Shown here in pieces: positions 56,521 to 64,000 of a stretch of 64,000 nt of DNA. The stretch is from assembly GCA_963715045.1 (NCBI GenBank), contig CAVQRC010000045.1, positions 62,001 to 126,000 on the forward strand, given 5' to 3'. The position numbers and the translations under genes are program-made. Within the stretch, counting starts at the first letter, position 1; each line of letters starts with the position of its first letter. This DNA is from CAVQRC01 sp963715045. Its GTDB lineage: Bacteria > Planctomycetota > Planctomycetia > Pirellulales > Lacipirellulaceae. The notes below the pieces were generated by a model that worked only from the letters and a program-made list of their open reading frames with translations, was not told the origin of the DNA and did no database searches.

Positions 56521-57848
56521 ATGCCGCACACGACATTATCCCGTCCCACGACCGGAGCTCATAGCTTTCGCAAAGCCGCCATTCTCTTCGCTGGTGGACC
56601 CGCTCCGGGGGCGAATGCCGTGATTTCTGCCGCCTCGACGGCGTTTCTGCACGACAACATCGAGGTCCTTGGAATCCTCAACGGATACTCGCATCTCCTC
56701 GAATACGGTCCGGACCACGAAATGGTGGAGGGCCGGGACTACATCAAACTCGGGCACACGCATCTCCGGCGGACCCGCAGCGAACAGGGAATCATGATCG
56801 GGACCGCCCGGGCGAACCCCGGCAAGCTGGTCTCCAGCCCGGACCACCTGAAAGACGAGGAACGTGTCGCCCCGCTGAAGACCTGCTACGAGGCGCTCTG
56901 TTCGCTCGGCGTCGACTGCTTGATCTCGATCGGTGGTGACGACACGCTGAAAACGGCGAACAAGTTCAAGCTGTTATCAGGATACGTTGCCGGCCGACGC
57001 CCACCGGATCCCGATCGTCCACCTGCCCAAGACGATCGACAACGACTACCGCGGGATCGACTTCACGTTCGGCTACTTCACCGCCGTCGACACGCTCGGT
57101 ACCGAAGTCCGCAATCTGCTCCACGATGCGGAAGCGACGAACAGCTATTTCCTTGTCGAGTCGATGGGCCGCAGCGCCGGCTGGCTCGCGTATGGAGTCG
57201 CCATCGCGGGCGAAGCGAGCCTCGTGATCAGTGTCGAAGACATCATCGGCGACTACGCCGACCAGGAAGAAGATCTGCGACAAGGACGGGAAGCCAATCG
57301 GCGGCATGCGTAAGGTGATGAACGTCGATCGGGTGATCAAGCGGATCGTCGCGACGATTACGACCCGCGAGAATCAAGACAAGCGTTACGGAGTGATCGT
57401 AATCGCCGAGGGACTCGCCGAATTGTTGCCCCAGAGCTATCTGGCAGGCATCGACCGTGATGAGCACGGCCACATCAGCATCTCCGCCGTCCAGTTGCAC
57501 AAGATCTTCGCCGGTTTGATCCGCGAGGAGTACACCCGTCAGACCAAACGCAAGACGAAAGTCACGCCGCTGCAACTCGGTTACGAGGGGCGGTGCGCGA
57601 AACCGCACGCGTTTGATGTGATGCTTGGCAGCCAACTGGGGGTCGGCGCCTACCGGGCACTGGTTGACAAGAAACTCAATGGCGTGATGGTTTCGGTTTC
57701 CGGCCAGCTCAATCTGGAATACGTCCCGTTCGAAGAACTCGTCGATCCTGAAACGCTGGTTACCGTGGTGCGGTACATCGAAATCGACAGCGACTTCCAC
57801 AGTCTCACGCGATTCCTCGAAACCGACGTCGAGATGGCAGACGACTAG
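56521..57848 (+). CDS. Pyrophosphate-type 6-phosphofructokinase (frame broken twice)
   Basis: Reconstructed product is about 440 residues. The phosphate-donor motifs are GGDDTLKTANKFKL and VHLPKTIDND. The second Asp of GGDD and the Lys of PKTIDND are those of PPi-dependent enzymes, where ATP enzymes have GGDG and PGTIDND. Substrate-site MGRSAGWLAYG and VIVIAEGLAELLP follow. The frame shifts at about 56974 (TT; removal gives KFKLYQDTLPADAH) and about 57270 (removing one A gives EEICDKDGKPIGG). It phosphorylates fructose-6-phosphate reversibly in glycolysis. A reversible PPi-PFK is common in planctomycetes. Confidence 0.93.
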
Positions 57849-57867
57849 CCCACGTGCTTCTCACCAG

Positions 57868-58520
57868 CCGTGGGTGACACTCGCCGAGTGTCACGGAACC
57901 CGCGCCCCACGTCGTTCGGCGAGACGGAGCGCGAACCACAACGACGGCGTCCGTCCGGCAGCGTCTGGATGGCCGCGGCCTGTGTGCTGCCTGTCACTCT
58001 CGGCGAGAGTGCCCCACCAATCCCGACGTACTGCCTGTCACTAACCGTGGGTGACACTCGCCGAGTGTCACGGAACCCGCGCCCCACGTCGGTCGGCGAG
58101 ACGGAGCGCGAACCACAACGACGGCGTCCGTCCGGCAGCGTCTGGATGGCCGCGGCCTGTCGGGCTGCCTGTCACTCTCGGCGAGAGTGCCCCACCAATC
58201 CCGACGTACTGCCTGTCACTAACCGTGGGTGACACTCGCCGAGTGTCACGGAACCCGCGTCCCACGTCGGTCGGCGAGACGGAGCGCGAACCACAACGAC
58301 GGCGTCTGTCAGGCCGCGTCCGGATGGCCGCGGCCTGTGATGCTGCCTGTCACTCTCGGCGAGAGTGCCCCACCAATCCCGACGTACTGCCTGTCACTAA
58401 CCGTGGGTGACACTCGCCGAGTGTCACGGAACCCACGCCCAACGTCGGTCGGCGAGGCGGAGCGCGAACCACAACGACGGCCTCTGTGAGGCCGCGTCCG
58501 GATGACCGCGGCCTGTCATG
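57868..58520. repeat. Tandem array, about 178-bp unit, 3.7 copies
   Basis: Units begin at 57871, 58048, 58226 and 58404 (spacings 177, 178, 178), with only scattered differences. Each unit holds a perfect 9-bp palindrome GTGACACTC-GCC-GAGTGTCAC and a second hairpin CACTCTC-GGC-GAGAGTG. Frames through it are open in both directions, but the arginine-rich products look like chance. It begins right after the PPi-PFK stop codon. Confidence 0.9.
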
Positions 58521-58626
58521 CTGCCCGTCACCTTCCAGCGCTTTACTGGCATCGTCTTCATCGGTGACGATGACAAAGGAGACGCCGTGCTTCCTTCGAG
58601 CAAAAGGGCTGGTCGCGGTTATCGGT

Positions 58627-58812
58627 ATGGATGAACCGACGACCTCGCCACCGCGACCTCTGGTCGAAAGAGCGCCAGTTCGAGTCGATTGCCCATCGAG
58701 CGGCCAGAAGCTTCGGGCGCCGGCTCAAGCAGTCGGAAAAACGGTACGGTGTCCCAAGTGCCGCCTTCACTTCGGGCTTTCATCATCCGACCTTGATACT
58801 GAATCCAGTTGA
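58627..58812 (+). CDS. Small zinc-ribbon fragment, one cysteine lost
   Basis: The product is 61 residues. VDCPSSGQKLRAP, 8 residues, then RCPKCRLHFG matches the planctomycete zinc-ribbon signature (CPxC ... CPxC), but the second cysteine is Ser. No further domain follows, whereas such ribbons normally head longer proteins. It is probably a relict, or a small protein with a damaged zinc site. The region around it is repeat-rich. Confidence 0.45.
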   Translation: MDEPTTSPPRPLVERAPVRVDCPSSGQKLRAPAQAVGKTVRCPKCRLHFGLSSSDLDTESS

Positions 58813-58928
58813 CGAACATGAACACGTCGAGGTTGTTCTTCACGTCCCGACGGCCGCGGATTGCCGGACGAGTCGTTTCTCGACGGCAGGAAGGGACACA
58901 AGGGACGAAAGGGAAAGATTGTTGGCTA

Positions 58929-59349
58929 CGTGATGAGGACAGACCCCTCGGAGCTTGCTCCGGGGTGAATCAGGTCACTGGCTAAGCGGCGGTCGTGAGA
59001 CAACAAATGGGCCTCGCGCACACCCGGTCGCGCAGTGCCTCTCGATTCTTGCTTTGAGACGAGTCTCCTTCCGAACGTCTAAGCCCGCCCGTGATCGTTC
59101 GCTTCGCGAACGATGCATTTCCCGGATTCTCTGGAGGCGAAGCCGCCAAACGGGGCAGCCGGCTTCGCCGGCTGATCTCTCAGGCAGGCGTTCGCGAAGC
59201 GAACGTTTCGTGTCAGGGGATCCGCTGGGCGTTCCCACGGGGCGGTGCGTGCAGGCTCCTGTCGCGGCCGGCTACTGTCGGCGGCGACGCGATTAGCCAG
59301 TGACCTCATTCACCGCACGAGCAAGCTCGTGGGGGTCTGTTCGTCACCG
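58929..59349. mobile_element. MITE-like element with about 55-bp terminal inverted repeats
   Basis: The left end (58929-58985) and the right end (59289-59349, inverted) share GACAGACCCC, GAGCTTGCTC and GAATxAGGTCACTGGCTAA in the same order. The 300-base interior has no long ORF. It contains three short hairpins: TCGTTCG-CTTCG-CGAACGA (about 59094-59112), AGCCGG-CTTCG-CCGGCT and GTTCGC-GAA-GCGAAC. I see no clear target-site duplication. The structure fits a non-autonomous inverted-repeat element or a large folded RNA. Confidence 0.65.
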
Positions 59350-59414
59350 GCGCGGCGGGGAAATCGACCCACGCATCCAGTGTGGTCTACTGAAGAGTGG
59401 TAGAATCGCCTGCG

Positions 59415-60005
59415 CTAGGCCATCAGGAATGACTGCATTTCTTCCGGCTTGACGGTGGCACCGCTGAACAGAGCTTCGAGTTCGATCTTGTGTTCGGACT
59501 CTAGCAGGTCGTAACACCATTCTCCGACGACTTCACCCGCATCAGGAAGGTGCCTTCGCAGAAGCGGCATTGCGGCTCGCTCGGAGTTGGACATCGGAAT
59601 GGTCAGATTCTCGCCCAGCGGCACGCCGCACTTAGCGAGAAGTTGCTCACAAGTGCCGACGTACGAAATGTTCATGCGTTGCCGCAGCCACGCGAAAAGA
59701 AGCAGATCCGGTGGGTCAGCGTCGCCAAGAAATAGCAGACGACGCGAGCCGACGATGGATTGCAGCCAATGCATGTCGGTATCCGACGGCAATCCTCCAC
59801 GCATGATTGCCCCGAAAGAGGCTGCTGCGTTGAGCTTCTCAACGAGATGGTACAGACATTGCTTCTTTGTGCAGTAGATGACTGCATCCGCGGCAGTTGC
59901 CGGAGGGAAGACTGCGAATGGGTAGCTGCGGGGTGCGACGAAGAAGTCGATCTCGTCAGCATGAGAAGAAAACCAGTCGCGTATCTCGCAGTCCATTAAC
60001 GCCAT
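59415..60005 (-). CDS. Protein with Toprim-like motif, unknown function
   Basis: The product is about 196 residues from ATG 60005. The middle contains RRLLFLGDADPPDLLLFAWLR, a strand ending in DxD and followed by a helix, as in Toprim folds. Ahead of it lies FFVAPRSYPFAVFPPATAADAVIYCT. The C-terminus is acidic and helical. A glutamate-bearing first Toprim strand is not evident, so a nuclease role is only a guess. The open frame continues upstream to 60134 with proline-rich residues that do not look like the protein. Neighbours are repeats and a small membrane protein. Confidence 0.6.
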   Translation of the reverse strand: MALMDCEIRDWFSSHADEIDFFVAPRSYPFAVFPPATAADAVIYCTKKQCLYHLVEKLNAAASFGAIMRGGLPSDTDMHWLQSIVGSRRLLFLGDADPPDLLLFAWLRQRMNISYVGTCEQLLAKCGVPLGENLTIPMSNSERAAMPLLRRHLPDAGEVVGEWCYDLLESEHKIELEALFSGATVKPEEMQSFLMA

Positions 60006-60130
60006 CTCAACACGAGTCGGTTGTCGAATTGACTCATACTTCGGGAATCTTCGCGGCGGTGAAATCGACCTCGGCCGCAACACTGCATCATCCGGCAGTC
60101 GCGGGAATCGCGGAGGCACCACGAGACACT

Positions 60131-60382
60131 TCACTCGATGCGTTGCATCTCACGATCGACCAGGAAGGAGACCACGAGTCCAAGGAGAAATGGCAGAGCA
60201 CCGACAACGGCGTATGAACGGGCTTCATCAGTGCCGACAAAGTAGAGGATCACGTTTGGGATCAGGCACAGGGCAAAGATCCATCTCCAAAGCCGAAGCG
60301 GGGAAAGCCGCTGCCGCTTTCGCACTTCTGGACGAAGATGGAATTGCCGCTGCCGGATTTCTCGCGCGATATCGTGGTCCAT
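60131..60382 (-). CDS. Small two-helix membrane protein
   Basis: The product is 83 residues. A charged 30-residue N-terminus is followed by two predicted membrane helices (WIFALCLIPNVILYFVG and YAVVGALPFLLGLVVSFLV) and a basic/acidic tail. No family is recognised. An identical 19-base direct repeat lies on each side (60057-60075 and 60462-60480). The gene lies just upstream of the Toprim-like gene on the same strand. Confidence 0.55.
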   Translation of the reverse strand: MDHDIAREIRQRQFHLRPEVRKRQRLSPLRLWRWIFALCLIPNVILYFVGTDEARSYAVVGALPFLLGLVVSFLVDREMQRIE

Positions 60383-60841
60383 TGCAGCTCCAATCCCGTA
60401 ATCATCACCTCAATCTACCAGGAATGTCCTTGGCCGACATGGAGTTAATCGAAAGCGCGTCGGTGAAATCGACCTCGGCAGCTTAGACGGCGTCGCGACG
60501 GCCACCAAAAGCGGCACCTGCTGCGTTAAATCAAAACCTCTCGCCACCACGGGCCAGACTCAACTCCCGCGCACTCAATAAGATGACAGACGCCAGCGCG
60601 AGGCCGGGTGCCCGCTACCGAAGGTGGGCGTGTCCTTTGCCAGATAGTCGGAAAGCCTGCACGCCAGGTCCAGAACTGCGACACAGGAAACGGCGACTTG
60701 CTCCGTGCATCCGATGGCGCACTCCTGTGGGACTTTGCGACATGAAGTGTCGTGCCGGCTAAACATCCGGCGGCCTGCAACGGTGCGGCAGGGAATTGTC
60801 CTACCGGTCGAATACAATTTCTGAGAGTGCTGGGTCATTGA
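60383..60841. other. Gene-free stretch, no supported feature
   Basis: No protein with recognisable composition is seen in any frame. The 19-base repeat copy at 60462-60480 is its only feature. It may be decayed accessory DNA. Confidence 0.5.
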
Positions 60842-61096
60842 GTCGACGGCTTCACGAAGCAGTCGGCTGCAAACCACAACCCGCTGTTAATCAGAAAACG
60901 CGAGAGTCTGGGACCCCGGCCCCGGAAGGTTCTCCGCACGGCTCGCACGATCGCCGACGCCCCCTACGTGGAGTCAGAAGCCTTCAACGTCCAGGCGCCC
61001 GAATTCGATGAGACCCTCAGTCTGATCTTGGATCGGTACAGGGCAGCCCGGCTCATCCCAGTCAAGCGTCCGCGTTCGGCGAACAATCCGGGCTAG
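60842..61096 (+). pseudogene. Possible 3' fragment of a coding gene
   Basis: An open stretch without a start codon begins after a stop near 60839 and ends at TAG 61094-61096. It reads RKVLRTARTIADAPYVESEAF and then a helical acidic-to-basic tail ending RPRSANNPG. Composition looks protein-like, and VLRTARTIAD is reminiscent of AAA+ or Mg-chelatase-like C-termini. It shares its last bases with the convergent sulfatase stop. I cannot name the source gene. Confidence 0.3.
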
Positions 61097-62539
61097 CGCT
61101 GCCCAGACTGAATGGCTTCGAGGCGCGTTGTCAGATCGGCCACGATGTCTGGCCGCTGGGTGTAGAGGTTTTCCGTCTCGCCGAGGTCGTCGGCCAGGTT
61201 GTAGAGCTGTCCCGGGGGATCCTCCGGGCCGGGCTCGACGCGGCCGGGCTTGGTGAACCCACCCGACCCGAGCGCCGTGATCAACTTCCAGTCGCCGGCT
61301 CGAATCGTCATCGTGCCGTTCGCACTCTGGATCACGAGCGACTCGCGCACCGGGCGGTCGACTTTTCCGCGGAGCACCTTACCGAAACTTTCGCTGTCGG
61401 GCCCCGCATCATCGGGCAGGGCAACTTTCCAGATGTCGGCCAGCGTCGCGAGCACGTCGGTGAAACAGATCGTGTCCGAACTTACCGAGCCACCCGGTGA
61501 CGACGCCTGGCCAGCGGACTACGAATGGCACGCGATGACCACACTCCCAGGCGTCGCCTTTCATCCCCCGCAGTCCCCCGGCTGAATCGTGGCCGAACCG
61601 CGCGACATCGGCCGGGAACCACACCGGGCCGTTGTCGGATGTAAACAGAACGAGCGTGTCTTCGGCCATTTCCGCATCGCGAAGCGCATCCAGTACGCGT
61701 CCGATCATGGTGTCGACCATCACCGCGAAGTCGCCGTACATGCTCGCCCCGCTCTTGCCGATGAACTCGGCGTCCGGCAGCCACGGCGTATGCGGTGCCG
61801 GATACGCCAGATACAACAGCAACGGCTTCCCGTCGTTGTTCCGGGCATGGTCTCGAATGACGTCGAGGGCCTCGTCCGTGAACCGTGGCAGCACACGCTC
61901 GAGTTGCAGGTCCGGTGCGATTCCACCGGCACGCCAGAACGCGCCTTGAATCGGAGACCAGCCCGCGCTGTGGTTCTCCTCGATGGAATCTGTCGGCGGA
62001 GTCACCGCCCGATCGTCGCGGATGTAGAAGTACGGCGGGATGTCGGTCGACGCCCGGATCCCGAAGAACGTGTCGAAGCCCCGGTCGACCGGGCCGCCGG
62101 GAAGGGGCCGGTCGTAACCCTGTTCCGCGAAGCCCAGGTGCCACTTGCCGATCATCGCCGTGCGGTAACCTTGCGATCGAGCCAGCGAAGCGATCGTCAT
62201 CTGCCCGGCCTCGATCAAGGGCCGTTTTCGCCAGGAACCCACGTCGGCCCGAAAAGGATACCGGCCCGTCATCAGACCGTACCGCGACATGTGGCATAAC
62301 GGTCCGGCCGCATGGGCGTCGGTGAATCGCATCCCGTCTCGGGCGAGCGAATCGATATGAGGCGTCGGAATCTTCGACGCCCGGTTGTAGCAGCCTGGGT
62401 CCCCGTATCCCATGTCATCAACGAGGATCAGCACGATGTTGGGACTGGCTTTCGCCCTCTGGCCCGCGCTGCCGAGCATCACGCTCGGCAAGACGATCAT
62501 CAGCCAGCACAGACGCCGCGTTGCACTTTGATTCAACAT
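61093..62539 (-). CDS. Exported sulfatase with altered active-site motif (frame broken near 61494)
   Basis: Reconstructed product is about 480 residues from ATG 62539, which follows a signal sequence. Sulfatase features: NIVLILVDDMGYGD, MIGKWHLG, TPWLPDAEF and LVLFTSDNGP. The formylglycine signature, normally C/S-x-P-x-R, reads C-H-M-S-R here (followed by YGLMTGRYP), with Met in place of Pro. The second half, in another frame, joins after removing one G (coding strand) from the GGG at about 61494, giving VVTGGSVSSDTICFTD. The last part carries DWKLI and LYNLADDLGETENL. The gene overlaps or abuts hisB (a TTG start at 62548 overlaps its stop). Confidence 0.85.
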
Positions 62540-62544
62540 CCTGG

Positions 62545-63135
62545 TCAACCGTCGAGGGTGCCCTTGGTACTCGGTACGCCAGGCTGTCGAGGATCTTCCT
62601 CGAACGCCATGCGAAGCGCGCGGGCGGTCGCTTTGAAGATCGCCTCGGCGATGTGGTGCGTGTTCCGCCCGTGATGCACGACAATGTGGAGGTTGCAGAG
62701 TGCGTTGGCCGCGACTGCCTGCCAGAAATCCTCGATCAGCTCGCTGTCGAACGCGCCGATCTTGGCGGCCGGCAACTCGGCCTGCATCACCATCGCGTAG
62801 CGGCCGCTCAAGTCGACCGCCACCGTCGCCAGGGTTTCTTCCATCGGCAGCGTGAAGTGACCATAGCGGCGGATTCCCCGTTTGTCGCCGACGGCCTCGC
62901 GGATCGCTTGACCCAGGCAGATTCCCGTGTCTTCGACCGTGTGATGCTGGTCGACGTGCAAGTCGCCGTCGGCTTCGATGTCGAGATCCAGACAGCCGTG
63001 CTTGGCGAACAACTCCAGCATATGGTCGAGGAACCCGACTCCCGTTTCGATCTGGCTCCTCCCGCTTCCGTCCAGATTCAGCGTGAGCCGGACATGCGTT
63101 TCGTTCGTCTGGCGATCAATCGAAGAAGTTCGCAT
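62545..63135 (-). CDS. hisB: Imidazoleglycerol-phosphate dehydratase
   Basis: The product is about 196 residues from ATG 63135. Both manganese-binding clusters are present: GFLDHMLELFAKHG with DQHHTVEDTGICLG in the first half, and VHHGRNTHHIAEAIFKA in the second. It makes imidazoleacetol phosphate in histidine synthesis. It lacks the N-terminal phosphatase domain of bifunctional HisB, so a separate HisN-type phosphatase is needed. It follows hisC by about 120 bases. Confidence 0.96.
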   Translation of the reverse strand: MRTSSIDRQTNETHVRLTLNLDGSGRSQIETGVGFLDHMLELFAKHGCLDLDIEADGDLHVDQHHTVEDTGICLGQAIREAVGDKRGIRRYGHFTLPMEETLATVAVDLSGRYAMVMQAELPAAKIGAFDSELIEDFWQAVAANALCNLHIVVHHGRNTHHIAEAIFKATARALRMAFEEDPRQPGVPSTKGTLDG

Positions 63136-63255
63136 CACAGTTGGCCGGGGTTTCAATTAAACCGGAGCCCCCGGCTTCGCCGGGGGATGGAACAGGAAGC
63201 GGCAATCGAGCGGACGCCCCACCATCGAAACTCATTGGACGCGGCCTGGCCACCG

Positions 63256-64000
63256 CTACGTTACTTCGGCCAGCCACTGCAAGAATACATCGTTCTGGTC
63301 GTCGCTGCCGACGGTGATCCGGATTCCCTCTCCCCACTCCGGGTATTGCAGGAAACGGATCAGCAGGCCGCGTTGTTTCAGGCCTTCGTACACCGCCTGG
63401 AGTTGCCGATCGGGATGCGTGGCCCACACAAAGTTGGCCTGCGAAGGAGTGACCGCGTAGCCGAGTCCGGCGACCCCGGCGGCCAGCGTTTCCCGCGTGG
63501 CGAGAATTGCCGAACGCGTCCGCTCGAGCCACGACTGGTCGTCGATCGCGGCGGTTGCCGCAGCAATCGAGATCGCGTCGCAGTTGTAAGAGTCCTTGAC
63601 CTTGGCCAATTGCCGCACCACCTGCGGCTGGGCAACGACATAGCCAAACCGCAGACCGGCGAGCGAGTACGACTTGCTCAGCGACCGCGTCACGAGCACG
63701 TTCTCATGCCTGGCAACAAGCTCAAGGCAATTCGACTCGGCGAAGTCGACGTAGGCTTCGTCGACCACGAGAGGGCAGGGCAGGGCGGCCGCCAGTTCGG
63801 CAATCCGCCCCGGCGGAATCAGCGTTCCCGAGGGACTGTTGGGATTGGCCACCAGCGCGAGCCGCAATCGATCGCCGGGTGCCGCGAAGTCATCGCCGAG
63901 CGTCCAGTCTGGCCGGAACGGTACGGCATCGCAGCGGGCTCCTTGGATCTCGGCAAGCGTCCGATAGAGAATGTAGCCCGGGTAAGCAAAGCGAATCGTA
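63256..64000 (-). CDS. hisC: Histidinol-phosphate aminotransferase (5' truncated by window)
   Basis: The frame is open to the window end, so the start is outside. Visible: ALVANPNSPSGTLIP, LVVDEAYVDFAES, the PLP lysine in RSLSKSYSLAGLRFGY, and the C-terminal domain ending IRITVGSDDQNDVFLQWL. This class I/II PLP enzyme transaminates imidazoleacetol phosphate. It lies upstream of hisB on the same strand. Confidence 0.94.
   Translation of the reverse strand, partial: TIRFAYPGYILYRTLAEIQGARCDAVPFRPDWTLGDDFAAPGDRLRLALVANPNSPSGTLIPPGRIAELAAALPCPLVVDEAYVDFAESNCLELVARHENVLVTRSLSKSYSLAGLRFGYVVAQPQVVRQLAKVKDSYNCDAISIAAATAAIDDQSWLERTRSAILATRETLAAGVAGLGYAVTPSQANFVWATHPDRQLQAVYEGLKQRGLLIRFLQYPEWGEGIRITVGSDDQNDVFLQWLAEVT

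Noticed and set aside
54310..56529. 739-residue minus-strand ORF
   Set aside because: Antisense shadow of accB and accC, which are unambiguous.
56521..57848. Programmed ribosomal frameshifting in PPi-PFK, mnmG and others
   Set aside because: No common slippery site or downstream structure is seen. The shifts occur in many unrelated genes and are mostly simple base duplications.
57868..58489. Repeat-encoded arginine-rich proteins in the 178-bp array
   Set aside because: Frames stay open on both strands because the repeat is GC-rich. There is no ribosome site, and the products show no protein-like composition.
57868..58520. CRISPR array
   Set aside because: Units are 178 bp and identical throughout, without unique spacers, and no cas genes are present.
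60057..60540. Integron cassette with attC sites around the small membrane protein
   Set aside because: A GTTAAAT-like core occurs near 60524 but no matching RYYYAAC partner or folded attC was found.

Overview
The window looks like a piece of a Planctomycetota chromosome. GC is high and most genes lie on the minus strand in short co-directional runs. The protein content is typical of that phylum: a secretin-like protein paired with an ECF sigma factor and a HEAT-repeat membrane protein, a BBP7-type outer-membrane barrel, PEP-CTERM tailed secreted proteins, a sulfatase, PQQ-type beta-propellers, a ResB-CcsA fusion, a pyrophosphate-type phosphofructokinase and excisionase-like HTH proteins. No species can be named from the sequence alone.

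Layout. 1-2.0 kb is the 3' part of a fused acyl-AMP ligase/acyl carrier/alpha-oxoamine synthase. 2.4-7.7 kb is a type VII secretion-like module: two WXG100-like proteins, a helical protein and a coiled-coil FtsK/EssC-type ATPase. 7.7-13.5 kb holds a PQQ-type propeller, tRNA-Sec, rsmA, ribE, pssA and psd. 13.7-20 kb holds an XdhC-like protein, a sigma/HEAT/secretin group, a histidine kinase and an HTH-receiver regulator. 20-32.5 kb holds mnmG, a small PEP-CTERM protein, BBP7, a glutamine amidotransferase with bioA, a SAM hydrolase with gatB, gatA, gatC, rpmB and an inositol-phosphatase-like enzyme. 33-40 kb holds cytochrome c biogenesis (ResB-CcsA fusion) with a lipoprotein and a membrane-anchored HTH protein. 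40-46 kb holds dapB, thrC, a DksA-like protein, lspA and an Rrf2 regulator. 45.5-50.3 kb is a three-gene ExbB/ExbD-like proton-channel operon with long coiled coils. 50.8-57.8 kb holds a QueD/PTPS-like enzyme, a secreted dockerin protease, a peptidase P-like enzyme, accB, accC and PPi-PFK. 57.8-61.1 kb is an accessory, repeat-rich stretch with a 178-bp tandem array, a MITE-like inverted-repeat element, an orphan Toprim-like protein and gene fragments. 61.1-64 kb holds a sulfatase, hisB and the start-truncated hisC.

Reading caution. At least fifteen conserved genes or junctions are split by single-base shifts. Almost all are explained by one duplicated base. Several shifts fall in one housekeeping gene (mnmG has two insertions and one deletion), so I treat them as base-level sequence errors and not as pseudogenes. 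I give the reconstructed gene limits and state each junction.

The two most system-like loci are the WXG100/FtsK module (2391-7665) and the ExbB/ExbD-like tricistron (45491-50254). tRNA-Sec shows that selenocysteine decoding is likely, so in-frame UGA should be considered elsewhere in this genome.
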